DNA of 49,553 bases, taken from NCBI GenBank assembly GCA_001003475.1, contig LCPF01000003.1, forward strand, positions 1 to 49,553. Direction: 5' to 3'. The notes beneath the pieces were generated by a model. The model searched no databases. It had not been told where the DNA came from and saw only the letters and a list, made by a program, of their open reading frames with translations. The position numbers were made by a program, and so were the translations under genes. This document shows, piece by piece, positions 39,363-48,653 of the stretch. Positions within the stretch are counted from its first letter, which is position 1, and the number at the start of each line of letters is the position of its first letter. The stretch comes from Candidatus Jorgensenbacteria bacterium GW2011_GWA1_48_11. GTDB lineage: Bacteria; Patescibacteriota; Minisyncoccia; UBA6257; GWB1-50-10.

Positions 39363-42300
39363 TTAATCGTCTTGATCCTTGATTTCTTCTTTCGGCTCTT
39401 CGCTGCCGTCACTGTAGCCGTAATTCACGGCAAGGCCCAGAGATTTCAATTCCGAAACCAAAACGTTGAACGAAGCCGGCACATTGGGTTTTTTAATTTC
39501 CTGACCGCGGATGATCGCTTCGAAAGCCGCCGACCGGCCCAAGACATCATCGGATTTGATCGTAAGCATTTCCTGCAAAGTATGGGCCGCGCCATAACCC
39601 TCAAGGGCCCAAACCTCCATTTCGCCGAAACGCTGTCCGCCCAATTGGGCTTTGCCGCCCAAAGGCTGCTGGGTAATCAAGGAGTAGGGGCCGGTCGAAC
39701 GCATATGAATCTTGTCTTCCACTAAATGGTTCAATTTCATCACGTATATATAACCAACCATGACTGGTGCGCCGAAAGCTTCGCCGGTCAAACCGTTGTA
39801 AAGCGTAAGCTTGCCGTTGGGCGGAAAGCCAGCCTTGACCAATTCCGTCTGGATATCTTCCTCGGTCGCGCCGACAAAGTTCGGCACGACAGCTTTAAAG
39901 CCTAAGCTATTGGCCGCCAATCCCAAATGGGTTTCCAAAAGCTGGCCCAGGTTCATGCGCGAAACAACACCCAAAGGATTCAATATCACATCCACGGGCC
40001 GGCCATCGGCCAAATAGGGCATGTCTTCAACTTTCCGGATTTGGGAAATGACGCCTTTGTTGCCGTGGCGGCCGGCCAGTTTGTCGCCGGCCCTGATTTT
40101 CCGAAGCTGAGCCACCTCGATCTGAATTTTTTTGATGATGCCTGGTTCGAGTTTATCGCCCCGGTCGCGGGCAAAAATCTTGATGCCGATCACCCGCCCT
40201 TGTTTGCCGTGCGGCAAGGTAAGCGAGGTGTCTTTGACGTCCCGGGCTTTCTCGCCGAAAATCGAACGCAGCAATCTTTCTTCGGAAGTCAGTTCAGACT
40301 CGCCTTTAGGCGAGATTTTTCCTACCAAAATATCGTTGGTCCGCACTTCGGCGCCAATCCGGACAATACCCTCCTCGTCCAAGTTTCTTAATTTGTCTTC
40401 CGAAACGTTCGGAATATCCGGGGTTGTGATTTCCGGCCCGAGTTTGGTTTCCCGCACCGAACAAATGAAAGTCTCAATGTGAATGGATGTAAAACGGTCG
40501 TCGCGGGCCACTTTTTCCGAAAGAATGATGGCGTCTTCGAAGTTGCCGCCTTCCCAAGACATAAAAGCGACGAGCAGGTTCTGGCCCAGACCCAAAAAGC
40601 CCTGGTCCGTGGCCGGGCCGTCGGCCAAAAGCGTGCCGAATTTAACTCTGTCGCCGACTCTGACGACCGGCCGCTGGGAAAGACAGGTCGACTGGTTGGA
40701 GCGCCGGAATTTAAGCAAAGGGAAAACCTTATTGCCCGAGGAAGTCTTTACAATTATCTGCCGGCCATCCACCTCGGTCACGGTGCCGGAAACGTCCGAA
40801 AGTAAAGTTTGGCGGGAATCGCGCGCCGCCGCTTCTTCTTCGCCGGTGCCGACCAACGGCGACTCCGGACTGATCGTCGGCACGGCCTGCCGCTGCATGT
40901 TCGAACCCATTAAAGCGCGGTTGGCGTCGTCGTGCTCCAAAAACGGAATCAGGGAAGTGGAGACGCTCAAAATCGAATCCGGCGCCACGTCGATCAAATC
41001 GATTTCGTCGCGCGCGGCGATGCCGACCCGACCTTTGATCCGGGCCGGCACTTGAGTATTCGAAATATGCATCTTTTCATCAAGAGCGATGTCAGCCTGA
41101 GCAATGATATGTTTCTCTTCGGTAATCGCGTCAAGCCAAACCACATTATCCGTAATCACGCCCTTCTTTACCTGGAAATAGGGCGCCTCCAAAAAACCAA
41201 GCTCATTCACCCGGCTGTAATTCGAAAGATAATTCACCAAACCGATATTCGAGCCTTCCGGCGTCTGAATCGGACAAATCCGGTTATAATAGGATTCATG
41301 AACATCGCGCACTTCGAAGCCAGCCCGCTCGCGGGTAAGCCCCCCCGGTCCCATCGCTGAAAGGCACCGCTTATGCTCCAATTCGGCCAAGGGATTTTCC
41401 TGGCGCATGAACTGCGAAAGCTGGGAAGAAGCAAAAAAATCCTTGACCACGGCCGTCAAAACCTTGTAATTGACTAATTGCACGGGTTGAATGGTTTTCC
41501 GGTCGAAAGTGGACATCCGGTCCTGAACGCCGCGTCGCAGTCTCGCAAAACCCACTCTCAATTTCGCTTGAACGAGCTCGCCCACCGCCCTGATCCGGCG
41601 ATTGCCCAAATGATCGATATCGTCCGCCTCGGCGTGCGGATTATTGTTCAATCTGATGATTTCTTTAATGGCGGCAATAAGATCTTCCTTGGTTAAAAAG
41701 CCGCCCGTTCCTTTAAGGCTCAAACGTTGGTTCAATTTGAAACGGCCAACCCGGCTCAAATCGTAACGGTCGAACTTATTAAACATCGGCTCGATCAGGG
41801 TCCGGGCGCTTTCGGCCGTGGCGAGATCGCCGGGCCGTAAACGCTTGTAAATCTCTATGAACGATTCTTCGGCAGTCTTCGCGTCGTCCTTCTTCAGAGT
41901 CGCTTGAATGTATTTGATGTCGCCCCGGTCAACATCGGCAAAAGTCTTTAAAATCTGAGCCTCATCCTCAAGACCAAACACGCGCAGAAGCTGGGTTATC
42001 GGGGTTTTGCGCTTGCGGTCAATCCTGACGCCGATCATGCCGTCGGATTCGGTTTCGATCTCGAGCCAAGAACCCCGGTTTGGGATCACTTTGGCGCCGA
42101 AAAGCCTCTTGCCGCGGAAAAGTCCAGCCGTGAAATAAATGCCGGCGGAACGGATCAATTGCGAAATCACGACCCTTTCCACGCCGTTGATGATAAAGGT
42201 GCCCCGGTCGGTCATAATCGGAAAATCGCCAAGATAAACTTCCTGGGTTTTTATTTGCTTGGATTGCTTGTCGATTAGTTTCAAATTGACGCGCAACGCC

Positions 42301-42551
42301 GCTTCGTAAGTCTGGTCTTTTTCTTTGGTCTGCTCTTCGGTGTATTTCGGGGGGTCGAACTTGTAATCCAGAAAATGCAGTTCCATTTCGTGACCGGTAT
42401 GATCCTTGATCGGCGAAATTTCCTGGAAAAGTTCCTTGAGGCCCTGCTCCCGAAACCATTTGAAAGAATCTAGCTGAATTGCGATCAAATCCAGTTGTTT
42501 GAATTCCGGTCCTCGGTAAGAAGAAAATATTTTTATTTTTTGGTCGGTCAT
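39363..42551 (-). CDS. rpoB: RNA polymerase beta subunit
   Basis: 1062 aa, without the large lineage-specific insertions of E. coli RpoB (1342 aa). Core blocks are intact: NPLAELEHKRCLSAMGPGG, CPIQTPEGSNIGLVNYL, GRHGNKGVISQ, and the C-terminal MKLNHLVEDKIHMRSTGPYS. In the rifamycin pocket the usual FMDQNN is FMRQEN and HKRRLS is HKRCLS. Its ATG overlaps the mltG stop by 4 nt. In many bacteria rpoB follows rplL; here it follows cell-wall genes instead. Confidence 0.98.
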   Translation of the reverse strand: MTDQKIKIFSSYRGPEFKQLDLIAIQLDSFKWFREQGLKELFQEISPIKDHTGHEMELHFLDYKFDPPKYTEEQTKEKDQTYEAALRVNLKLIDKQSKQIKTQEVYLGDFPIMTDRGTFIINGVERVVISQLIRSAGIYFTAGLFRGKRLFGAKVIPNRGSWLEIETESDGMIGVRIDRKRKTPITQLLRVFGLEDEAQILKTFADVDRGDIKYIQATLKKDDAKTAEESFIEIYKRLRPGDLATAESARTLIEPMFNKFDRYDLSRVGRFKLNQRLSLKGTGGFLTKEDLIAAIKEIIRLNNNPHAEADDIDHLGNRRIRAVGELVQAKLRVGFARLRRGVQDRMSTFDRKTIQPVQLVNYKVLTAVVKDFFASSQLSQFMRQENPLAELEHKRCLSAMGPGGLTRERAGFEVRDVHESYYNRICPIQTPEGSNIGLVNYLSNYSRVNELGFLEAPYFQVKKGVITDNVVWLDAITEEKHIIAQADIALDEKMHISNTQVPARIKGRVGIAARDEIDLIDVAPDSILSVSTSLIPFLEHDDANRALMGSNMQRQAVPTISPESPLVGTGEEEAAARDSRQTLLSDVSGTVTEVDGRQIIVKTSSGNKVFPLLKFRRSNQSTCLSQRPVVRVGDRVKFGTLLADGPATDQGFLGLGQNLLVAFMSWEGGNFEDAIILSEKVARDDRFTSIHIETFICSVRETKLGPEITTPDIPNVSEDKLRNLDEEGIVRIGAEVRTNDILVGKISPKGESELTSEERLLRSIFGEKARDVKDTSLTLPHGKQGRVIGIKIFARDRGDKLEPGIIKKIQIEVAQLRKIRAGDKLAGRHGNKGVISQIRKVEDMPYLADGRPVDVILNPLGVVSRMNLGQLLETHLGLAANSLGFKAVVPNFVGATEEDIQTELVKAGFPPNGKLTLYNGLTGEAFGAPVMVGYIYVMKLNHLVEDKIHMRSTGPYSLITQQPLGGKAQLGGQRFGEMEVWALEGYGAAHTLQEMLTIKSDDVLGRSAAFEAIIRGQEIKKPNVPASFNVLVSELKSLGLAVNYGYSDGSEEPKEEIKDQDD

Positions 42552-43567
42552 AAGTATTTTGCCCGGTTAATGTTTTGCTCATTCAAGGTCCTGGCGTAAA
42601 TGGTGTCGCCGCTGCCGGAAGCCGAAAGATAATAAAGATAAGGGCTGGTTTTGGGCGTGAGAGCCGCCTGGATCGCTTCCTGGCCAGGATTGACAATCGG
42701 CGTCGGCGTCCAGCCGAAATGAAGGTAAGTATTGTAAGGCGAGGGAAACGCCAAATCTTTCACCGAAACCACGGGATTCGCGCAGTTCCTGAAAACTCCG
42801 CCGCATTTGGCGTAACTCAAGGTGGCGTCAACCTGAAAAGGCATGCCGATTTTGAGGCGTTTCAACAAAATGCCGGCGACGATCTGCCGATCAGCGAAAT
42901 CAGGCACCTCTCTCTCCAAATAAGAGGCCAGAATCAGGGTCCGATACCAATCTTTCTGGTTCTGCAAGAAAGTCCAGGCTTTGGATTCGAAATTGTCCAA
43001 AAATTTCCCAACGACGTCGCTTGAAGAAGAATTGAATTGAAACCGGTAAGTGTCCGGAAAGATGAATCCTTCCAAAGAAGCAACGGAAGCAAGGTAAGAA
43101 TGTTTTTCGGCCAGAACCTGAATCGGAAAATTAATCAGTCCGCCCGCATTCAAAACGCCGGCACTCGAAAGCATTGAATCAATATCCCTCAAAGTGGAAC
43201 CTTCCGGAATCATCACCGTAACTTCATTCTTGCCGCCGCTCGTCAAAATACCCACTATGTGCGGCAGGCTCATCGTGCCGGAAAGCTCATATAAGCCAGG
43301 TTGGAATTTTTGGACCCGGCCGGAAATCAAGGAATAAATCTTGAAAATGCTTATTGATTTGATGAGCGCCGATTGCGATAAACGGGCGCCGATTTCCCGA
43401 AAACCTTCGCCTTTCACGATTTTAAACTGGACGAAACCGGCGTTGGCCGAATTGGGCTGCAGCCCGTAGAAAAAATAAGCCACCACGAAAATGAAAATTA
43501 AAATCGCTCCCATCACGCCGAGGAAACGAAAATTAAATAAACCTCTTTTTATTTCAGGAGGATTCAT
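42548..43567 (-). CDS. mltG: Endolytic murein transglycosylase MltG
   Basis: 339 aa. One N-terminal transmembrane helix (about residues 15-35), a LysM-like region (FKIVKGEGFREIGARLSQ), then the YceG catalytic domain with ASYLEREVP (catalytic Glu), AGILLKRLKIGMPFQVDATLSYA and SPYNTYLHFGWTPTPIVNPG. It cuts nascent glycan strands during elongation. Placed between rodA and rpoB, it ties wall growth to the RNA-polymerase transcript. Confidence 0.95.
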   Translation of the reverse strand: MNPPEIKRGLFNFRFLGVMGAILIFIFVVAYFFYGLQPNSANAGFVQFKIVKGEGFREIGARLSQSALIKSISIFKIYSLISGRVQKFQPGLYELSGTMSLPHIVGILTSGGKNEVTVMIPEGSTLRDIDSMLSSAGVLNAGGLINFPIQVLAEKHSYLASVASLEGFIFPDTYRFQFNSSSSDVVGKFLDNFESKAWTFLQNQKDWYRTLILASYLEREVPDFADRQIVAGILLKRLKIGMPFQVDATLSYAKCGGVFRNCANPVVSVKDLAFPSPYNTYLHFGWTPTPIVNPGQEAIQAALTPKTSPYLYYLSASGSGDTIYARTLNEQNINRAKYL

Positions 43568-43605
43568 TATTTTGGGGGATCAAAAAATATTTTTTAAAAA
43601 ACTCA

Positions 43606-43677
43606 TCCCGTTTTTTGAAACGAATAAAAAACCTAGGGGAAAAAAGAAACCTTCCTCGTTCAATGTTTTAACGGGAT
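43606..43677 (-). repeat. Inverted repeat between rodA and mltG
   Basis: Arms TCCCGTTAAAAC and GTTTCAAAAAACGGGA on the minus strand bound about 70 nt. The first arm contains the rodA stop (GAATCCCGTTAA codes for E-S-R-stop). It resembles the rpoA-rplQ element by TCCCGTTA and ACGGGATGAG. After the second arm, ATGAG opens an 8-codon frame ending at TGA before mltG. The remaining 38 bp up to mltG are A/T-rich. Confidence 0.6.
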
Positions 43678-44741
43678 TCAAGTTTAATATGCTCTATTAT
43701 ACTTATGAGAGCGGCGCCGGTCAAGAGGCTGGATCCGCCATAGCTCAAGAACGGAAAAGGGATGCCGGCCACGGGCAAAAGCCCCAAATTAGCGCCTAAA
43801 TTAATGATAAAATGCACTAAAAACATCAGGCCCGCCCCCAAACTGATGAATTTGGCCTCGTTGCTCCGGGCCGTAAGACCGATCAGAACGATCCGATAAA
43901 GCAAAAACATAAACGCCAAAACAACGAGGCTGCCGCCCAAAATTCCCCATTCTTCGACAAAAGCCGCAAAAATGAAGTCGGTTTGGGTCTCGGGCAGGAA
44001 TTTAAGCTGGGTCTGGGTGCCGGCGCCAAAACCTTTACCCAAGAGGCCGGCCGAACCAATCGCGATTTTGGATTGAATGACATTATAATTAATGCCGAGA
44101 GGATCTTTTTCTTGGAACAAAAAACCGGTCAGCCGATCCTTTTGGTAGGGCTTCAAATAAAAGGCCCAAAGCAGGCTGAAAATCAAAATCCCCAAAATCA
44201 GGCCGACGCCCAAACGCCGGTAGTTCACGCCGCTCATCAGGAGAAAACCGAGCCAAATACTCATGATAACGAGGGCCGAGCCGAGGTCGGGTTGAATGAC
44301 GACTAAAATCACCGGCAGTAAGGCCAGCATCAGGGAAACGAGAATATTTCTGCCGCGCCAGGCTTCCAAGTAACGGCGCGAAAAAAATCCGGCGAGAATG
44401 ATGATCAGGGCTAACTTGGCCAGTTCCGCCGGCTCAAATTGAAAACCGCCGAAAGTAATCCAGCTTTTCGTGCCGCGGATGGTCTGCGACTGCAGATTGG
44501 AAACGATCAGAAATAAAACGCTGAAAACATAGAGACCGTAACGGAACCAATCCCGGCCGATAAGCCACCGCCAATCTAACCGACTGCCGAAAGCAATGAC
44601 GATAATCGAAAGAGCATACCAAACGAGCTGACGCCAAAAAAACGTCGTGTTGGAGCTTGCGAGCGAAACCAGGCTCGCAGCACCCAAAAAAAGGACGAGG
44701 CCCAAAATGATCCAGTCGAAATCGCGCAAAATCCTGCTCAT
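43668..44741 (-). CDS. rodA: Rod-shape SEDS glycosyltransferase RodA
   Basis: 357 aa with about ten transmembrane helices. SEDS signatures: TKSWITFGGFQFEPAELAKLALI, IQPDLGSALVI, QSKIAIGSAGLLGKGFGAGTQTQLKFLPETQTDFIFA and the end PVAGIPFPFLSYGGSSLL. It polymerises glycan chains with a class B PBP, in the elongasome with MreB. It overlaps the upstream Cys-motif gene by 4 nt. No PBP2 gene is nearby. Confidence 0.96.
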   Translation of the reverse strand: MSRILRDFDWIILGLVLFLGAASLVSLASSNTTFFWRQLVWYALSIIVIAFGSRLDWRWLIGRDWFRYGLYVFSVLFLIVSNLQSQTIRGTKSWITFGGFQFEPAELAKLALIIILAGFFSRRYLEAWRGRNILVSLMLALLPVILVVIQPDLGSALVIMSIWLGFLLMSGVNYRRLGVGLILGILIFSLLWAFYLKPYQKDRLTGFLFQEKDPLGINYNVIQSKIAIGSAGLLGKGFGAGTQTQLKFLPETQTDFIFAAFVEEWGILGGSLVVLAFMFLLYRIVLIGLTARSNEAKFISLGAGLMFLVHFIINLGANLGLLPVAGIPFPFLSYGGSSLLTGAALISIIEHIKLESR

Positions 44742-45496
44742 TCCGCGTTAAAAAAGATTTGGGTGGCCTTCGGATCGAAAACCGAATTCAAATCGGGGTC
44801 GCTCGGAAAAATTACCGAAAATTTGGCCTCGCCGCCGCCCTCGAGATCACTGACCACGGTTTGGCTGGCAAAAATCTGGATGCCGTATTTATTTGCCAAA
44901 ACCGCGATCACTTTCAAAACATCGATCGACCAAGGGCTTCGGTTGATCGTCGTCCCAGTCACCCGAATGCTCGGACCGACCAAGGTTGTTTTCAAATCGC
45001 TCCCCAGGCCCAAATCTGGTTTTGGCACGCCCGTCGACTGCCAAACAGTGTTTTTAAAGATTAAACCCACCTGCCCGATGTTTTTAAAATCAGCGGTCGC
45101 ATCGGCGCTGAAAATACGAATCTCTTCGCCTGGCCGGAAAACGGCGTCGCCAACCAGGGTTTCAATGACCTGATTCGATTTATTGTAAATCAGGAATTGG
45201 TAAGAATCTTTGGCGCCGTAATCGGTATTGGGGTTCAGGGCGTCAGCCAGAATCACGGTTTGGCCGGCGGCCGTGCCGAAAAAATTCACGCTCAAAACCC
45301 GAAGCGGCGCCAATCGCTGAAGAACGCAAGAACTGCAGGGTCCGCCGCAATCAATGCCGGCTTCGCCTTGATTCTGAACTTTATCGGAACAGGTCGGCGC
45401 CGGCTTAAAAACGGAACTGTAAAAAACGAAACCGGCGAAAGCGATGACCGCTAAATAAAAAATACCGTAAATGATTTTTTTGAGAGAACGGCTCAT
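44738..45496 (-). CDS. Membrane-anchored exported protein with a CGGxC-type cysteine motif
   Basis: 252 aa. One N-terminal transmembrane helix (about residues 10-28), then a Cys-rich motif TCSDKVQNQGEAGIDCGGPC with SSC, resembling the C-x-D-x3-N-x2-E-x-G-x-DCGG-x-C-x2-C motif found in secreted proteins of several phyla. The rest (about 70-250) is predicted beta-rich. No enzyme family is recognised. It is translationally coupled to rodA, suggesting a role at the cell surface or with wall synthesis. Confidence 0.65.
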   Translation of the reverse strand: MSRSLKKIIYGIFYLAVIAFAGFVFYSSVFKPAPTCSDKVQNQGEAGIDCGGPCSSCVLQRLAPLRVLSVNFFGTAAGQTVILADALNPNTDYGAKDSYQFLIYNKSNQVIETLVGDAVFRPGEEIRIFSADATADFKNIGQVGLIFKNTVWQSTGVPKPDLGLGSDLKTTLVGPSIRVTGTTINRSPWSIDVLKVIAVLANKYGIQIFASQTVVSDLEGGGEAKFSVIFPSDPDLNSVFDPKATQIFFNAE

Positions 45497-45509
45497 TGAT
45501 AATTACAGA

Positions 45510-46232
45510 TTAATATTTGGCGGTGATTTTCACAATCTTTATAAATTCGGCGGGCTTGAGACTTGCCCCGCCGACCAAAACGCCGTCAATAGTTTTTTCT
45601 CTTATGAACCCCTGGATATTCTTAGCTTTCACCGAACCGCCGTACAGTAATTTTGGATTGCGGATTTTGAATTTTGAACGAAGGAATTCCTTGATAGAAA
45701 TCGCCATCCGAACGGTTTTTTCGGGATCGTCGTTTTTGCCCGTGCCGATCGCCCAAATCGGTTCATAGGCAACGACAAGATTGCTCAAGCCTTGAATTCC
45801 TTTAAGGTCTGTGAACAACTGCTTTTTCACGAAATTTTCGGCGGCGGCAAAACCTTTTTTTCTCACAATCCAGGGCTCCCCAACGCATAAAATCGTCCTG
45901 AATTTTTCCCGAAGGGAAACTCCTGTCTTTTTGTTAATAATATCGTCGGTCTCGCCCAAAGCCCGGCTTTCGGAATGACCGATGATAATGCTCCGAACAC
46001 CGAATGCCTTTAATTGGCTGAAGGAAACCTCGCCGGTATACGGTCCCCTCTTTTCGAAAAAACCGTTTTGAGCGCCGAGTTTCGCTTTCTTCAGGGTCTT
46101 CTTTAGGGCGTTCATAAAAATGAAGGGCGGCGTCACCACCACGTTAGAAAAATCAGAAGCTTTCGCTAATTTCAAAGCCTCGGATTCCGTCATCGGATTC
46201 ATCTTCCAATTAGCAATGATTAACTTGGCCAT
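45510..46232 (-). CDS. tpiA: Triosephosphate isomerase
   Basis: 240 aa TIM barrel. N-terminal IANWKMN (Lys), GHSESR (catalytic His; GHSERR in most families), AYEPIWAIGTG (catalytic Glu) and LYGGSVKAKN, GVLVGGASL (phosphate binding) are present. It interconverts DHAP and glyceraldehyde-3-phosphate. 9 nt after the GalT-like gene and 13 nt before the Cys-motif gene. Confidence 0.96.
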   Translation of the reverse strand: MAKLIIANWKMNPMTESEALKLAKASDFSNVVVTPPFIFMNALKKTLKKAKLGAQNGFFEKRGPYTGEVSFSQLKAFGVRSIIIGHSESRALGETDDIINKKTGVSLREKFRTILCVGEPWIVRKKGFAAAENFVKKQLFTDLKGIQGLSNLVVAYEPIWAIGTGKNDDPEKTVRMAISIKEFLRSKFKIRNPKLLYGGSVKAKNIQGFIREKTIDGVLVGGASLKPAEFIKIVKITAKY

Positions 46233-46241
46233 GTCTTGAAT

Positions 46242-47282
46242 TTATTTCTGACTTTTTAAGATCTTCGCCACCTTGTCCGGATCGAAAATGTTCACCTCAA
46301 TGCCCGTTCCGAACTCGAAACCGGCCCGTTTGCTCAGCTTCGGATATATTTCGATGTGCCAATGATAATGGCTGTATCTGTTCTTATCCCGCACCGGTGC
46401 CGTATGGATGAAAAAATTGTAATCCGGATCGCCCAATTTTTTCTCGAGTAAGCCCAAAACTTTTTGAAGAACTTCGCTCACGCCAGCCAGCTCCTCATTG
46501 AAGGTGTTTTCGAAATAAGGCCGGTGCCGCTTGGGAAAAACTCTGACCTCGAAGGGGTTGCGGGAAACGAACGGAGCGAGGGCGACCGCCTCGTCATTCT
46601 CGAAAATTATCCTTTTCTTCCGCCTCTTCTCCCACCGAATCATGTCGCAATGAACGCAAGTTTTGTGGGCTTTGTAATAACGAGCCGAGCCATTCAAGGA
46701 ATGCTGGATGTCCGGCGGCAAAACGGGAATCGCGAACATTTGATAATGAGGGTGGTAAACCGAGGCGCCGGCGGTCGGACCCCAATTATGGAAAATCGAA
46801 ATGTAAGCCAGATTTTTCTCGTTTAAAAGCGTCAGATATCTGTCGCGCATCGCCTCCAAGACGTGCAGGGCGTCGCGTTTGGAAAGCTTCGGAAAATTCC
46901 TGTCGTGATCCCGCGTAATTATGAGATCGGCGTGGCCAATGCCCTCCATGGTCGAAAACGGACCGTGATGCTTGAGCCTGGAAATTTTATTTTTATTCAA
47001 AACGACGGGGTGTTTATTCTCCAGAACCAAAAGCCGCCAATTTTTATCCGGCTTGGTGGTTTTTCGGACAAGGCCGGTGGCCGTATGGTTCACGAAATTC
47101 AAGATCACTTTATTGCTCACGCTTTCAAGGGGTTTTTCAAACGGGCATTGCTTGAGCGGCGCCCGTTCCCGTTTGCCCTCTCTTTTCAAACGGTGGTCGT
47201 GATTTTGATAGCGCAAACGGCCGGGCGCGATCAAGATCCAATCGCCGGAAACCAAATCTTGCCTTAATTCGGAAAAAATCAT
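46242..47282 (-). CDS. galT: GalT-family nucleotidyltransferase (galactose-1-phosphate uridylyltransferase-like)
   Basis: 346 aa HIT-superfamily protein. Active-site HPHYQ (nucleophile His in the second position) and the C-terminal HYHWHIEIYP are intact; CPFE and CVHC may be zinc ligands. It would move a nucleotidyl group between sugar phosphates. GalT and ADP-glucose phosphorylase relatives cannot be separated by eye, and no GalK or GalE is present. It overlaps the glycosyltransferase by 4 nt. Confidence 0.82.
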   Translation of the reverse strand: MIFSELRQDLVSGDWILIAPGRLRYQNHDHRLKREGKRERAPLKQCPFEKPLESVSNKVILNFVNHTATGLVRKTTKPDKNWRLLVLENKHPVVLNKNKISRLKHHGPFSTMEGIGHADLIITRDHDRNFPKLSKRDALHVLEAMRDRYLTLLNEKNLAYISIFHNWGPTAGASVYHPHYQMFAIPVLPPDIQHSLNGSARYYKAHKTCVHCDMIRWEKRRKKRIIFENDEAVALAPFVSRNPFEVRVFPKRHRPYFENTFNEELAGVSEVLQKVLGLLEKKLGDPDYNFFIHTAPVRDKNRYSHYHWHIEIYPKLSKRAGFEFGTGIEVNIFDPDKVAKILKSQK

Positions 47283-48016
47283 GAGATTGCCAAATTGTAT
47301 TTATGGCGCGTGAGCCACAGCTTTATCCTGACCACGTCCCAAAGGGTGGAAAAATAACCGCCCAGAGTCACCTTGGAATCGGGGTCATTAACCCAGTGAA
47401 CAGGGACTTCCTTGATGCGAAAGCGCATGAGCCTCGCCAAAACCAAAGCCTCGACGTCAAAACCCCAGCGGTCGATTCGCGATAATTTAAAAACCCTCGT
47501 TGCGGCCGCTTCGCTGAAACACTTGAAACCGCATTGGGTATCCCAAATGCCGGGCAAAACCAGGCCCTGAATGAACAAATTCCCCATTTTGCCCAACAGC
47601 TGCTTATAAAAAGGTTGGGCCGGCTCCAGTTTCGCGCCCTTCACTGTTCGCGAACCGATCACCACGTCATAGCCCTCCTTGAAAAAGGGCATCATGTTCA
47701 CGAACTGGTCAACGGAAGTGGCGTTGTCGGCGTCCATAAAAAGCCGCCAGTTGCCATGAGCTTGGAGCATTCCCTCCCGGACCGCCCAGCCCTTGCCGTG
47801 ATTTTCCTGGTAATCCAGCAAGCGGAGGTTGGGAATTAAATGACTGAAACGATTCGTGATCTCGGCAGTGGCGTCGCTCGAACCGCCGTTCACCACGACG
47901 ATCTCCCAGGAATATTCCGCCTCTGCCAGGTGGCGCTCGACGTCAATCAGGGTTAAGGGCAGCCTCTTCGATTCGTTATAAGCCGGGATAATGACTGATA
48001 AAAACGGTTTAGGCAT
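47279..48016 (-). CDS. Glycosyltransferase family 2 (dolichyl/polyprenyl-phosphate sugar synthase-like)
   Basis: 245 aa GT-A fold. LSVIIPAYNESKRLPLTL, the metal-binding DADNATSVDQF, QENHGKGWAVREGML and GIWDTQCGFKCFSEAAA match the ALG5/DPG-synthase group, which transfers a sugar to a polyprenyl phosphate. No C-terminal membrane helices, so it acts on the cytoplasmic face. Next to a GtrA flippase-like gene, as in many glycan-modification pairs. Confidence 0.9.
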   Translation of the reverse strand: MPKPFLSVIIPAYNESKRLPLTLIDVERHLAEAEYSWEIVVVNGGSSDATAEITNRFSHLIPNLRLLDYQENHGKGWAVREGMLQAHGNWRLFMDADNATSVDQFVNMMPFFKEGYDVVIGSRTVKGAKLEPAQPFYKQLLGKMGNLFIQGLVLPGIWDTQCGFKCFSEAAATRVFKLSRIDRWGFDVEALVLARLMRFRIKEVPVHWVNDPDSKVTLGGYFSTLWDVVRIKLWLTRHKYNLAIS

Positions 48017-48018
48017 GA

Positions 48019-48645
48019 TTATTTATCAAAGGGTTGCGTTTCTCCGGAATGTTTAAAAACGATGTTCTTGTAACTCAAGAAATTCCACAAAAGCGAGGCG
48101 GCGATGCCGCACAAAGCGCCGATATTGGCCCAAAGATTGAGGTTGAAACCGACTGGCGCGCCGAGAAAATTGACCACGAAAGAAGCCGCACTCGCATTGA
48201 GGAGGGCGCCGATCAGGGTGAAAAAAGCGAAGCGCAAATATTCCTTGAGCGTCACCGGCATTTTGTCCTGAAAGGTCCAGATCTTATTCCAAAAATAACT
48301 GTTCGTCGCGGCCACTAAAAAACCGATTACCACAAAAAGGCTGTAATAAATTCCCTTGGGAATGTCCGTGACGAAAATAAAAAAGTTGATGGTCGCGATG
48401 TCCAAAAGAGAGTTCAGGGTACCGACGGCGGCGAATTTTCCGAACTGCTCGAGTACTTTAAAATAGCGGCTCAAAAAACCGAGAACGCCTAAAGCGATCG
48501 GTGCAAAAACCGTAAAACCGATGATCGAGGCGAAAACCAGGGTTAGATTGACGTCAAAACCCAAATTGGCAAGCGGCATCAAAAACAATGCGCCGACCAA
48601 AAAACCTATAATGGTTACCAGGTAAAAATCTTTTTTGACAAACAT
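48019..48645 (-). CDS. GtrA-like membrane protein with N-terminal extension
   Basis: 208 aa. The GtrA domain (about 75-200; FGKFAAVGTLNSLLDIATINFF, NSYFWNKIWTFQD, LWNFLSYKNIVF) has four membrane helices. About 65 residues with two additional helices precede it, which is not usual for the 120-140 aa family. GtrA proteins are thought to flip polyprenyl-linked sugars; together with the GT2 enzyme it may decorate surface glycans. Confidence 0.88.
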   Translation of the reverse strand: MFVKKDFYLVTIIGFLVGALFLMPLANLGFDVNLTLVFASIIGFTVFAPIALGVLGFLSRYFKVLEQFGKFAAVGTLNSLLDIATINFFIFVTDIPKGIYYSLFVVIGFLVAATNSYFWNKIWTFQDKMPVTLKEYLRFAFFTLIGALLNASAASFVVNFLGAPVGFNLNLWANIGALCGIAASLLWNFLSYKNIVFKHSGETQPFDK

Positions 48646-48653
48646 TGAATGAT

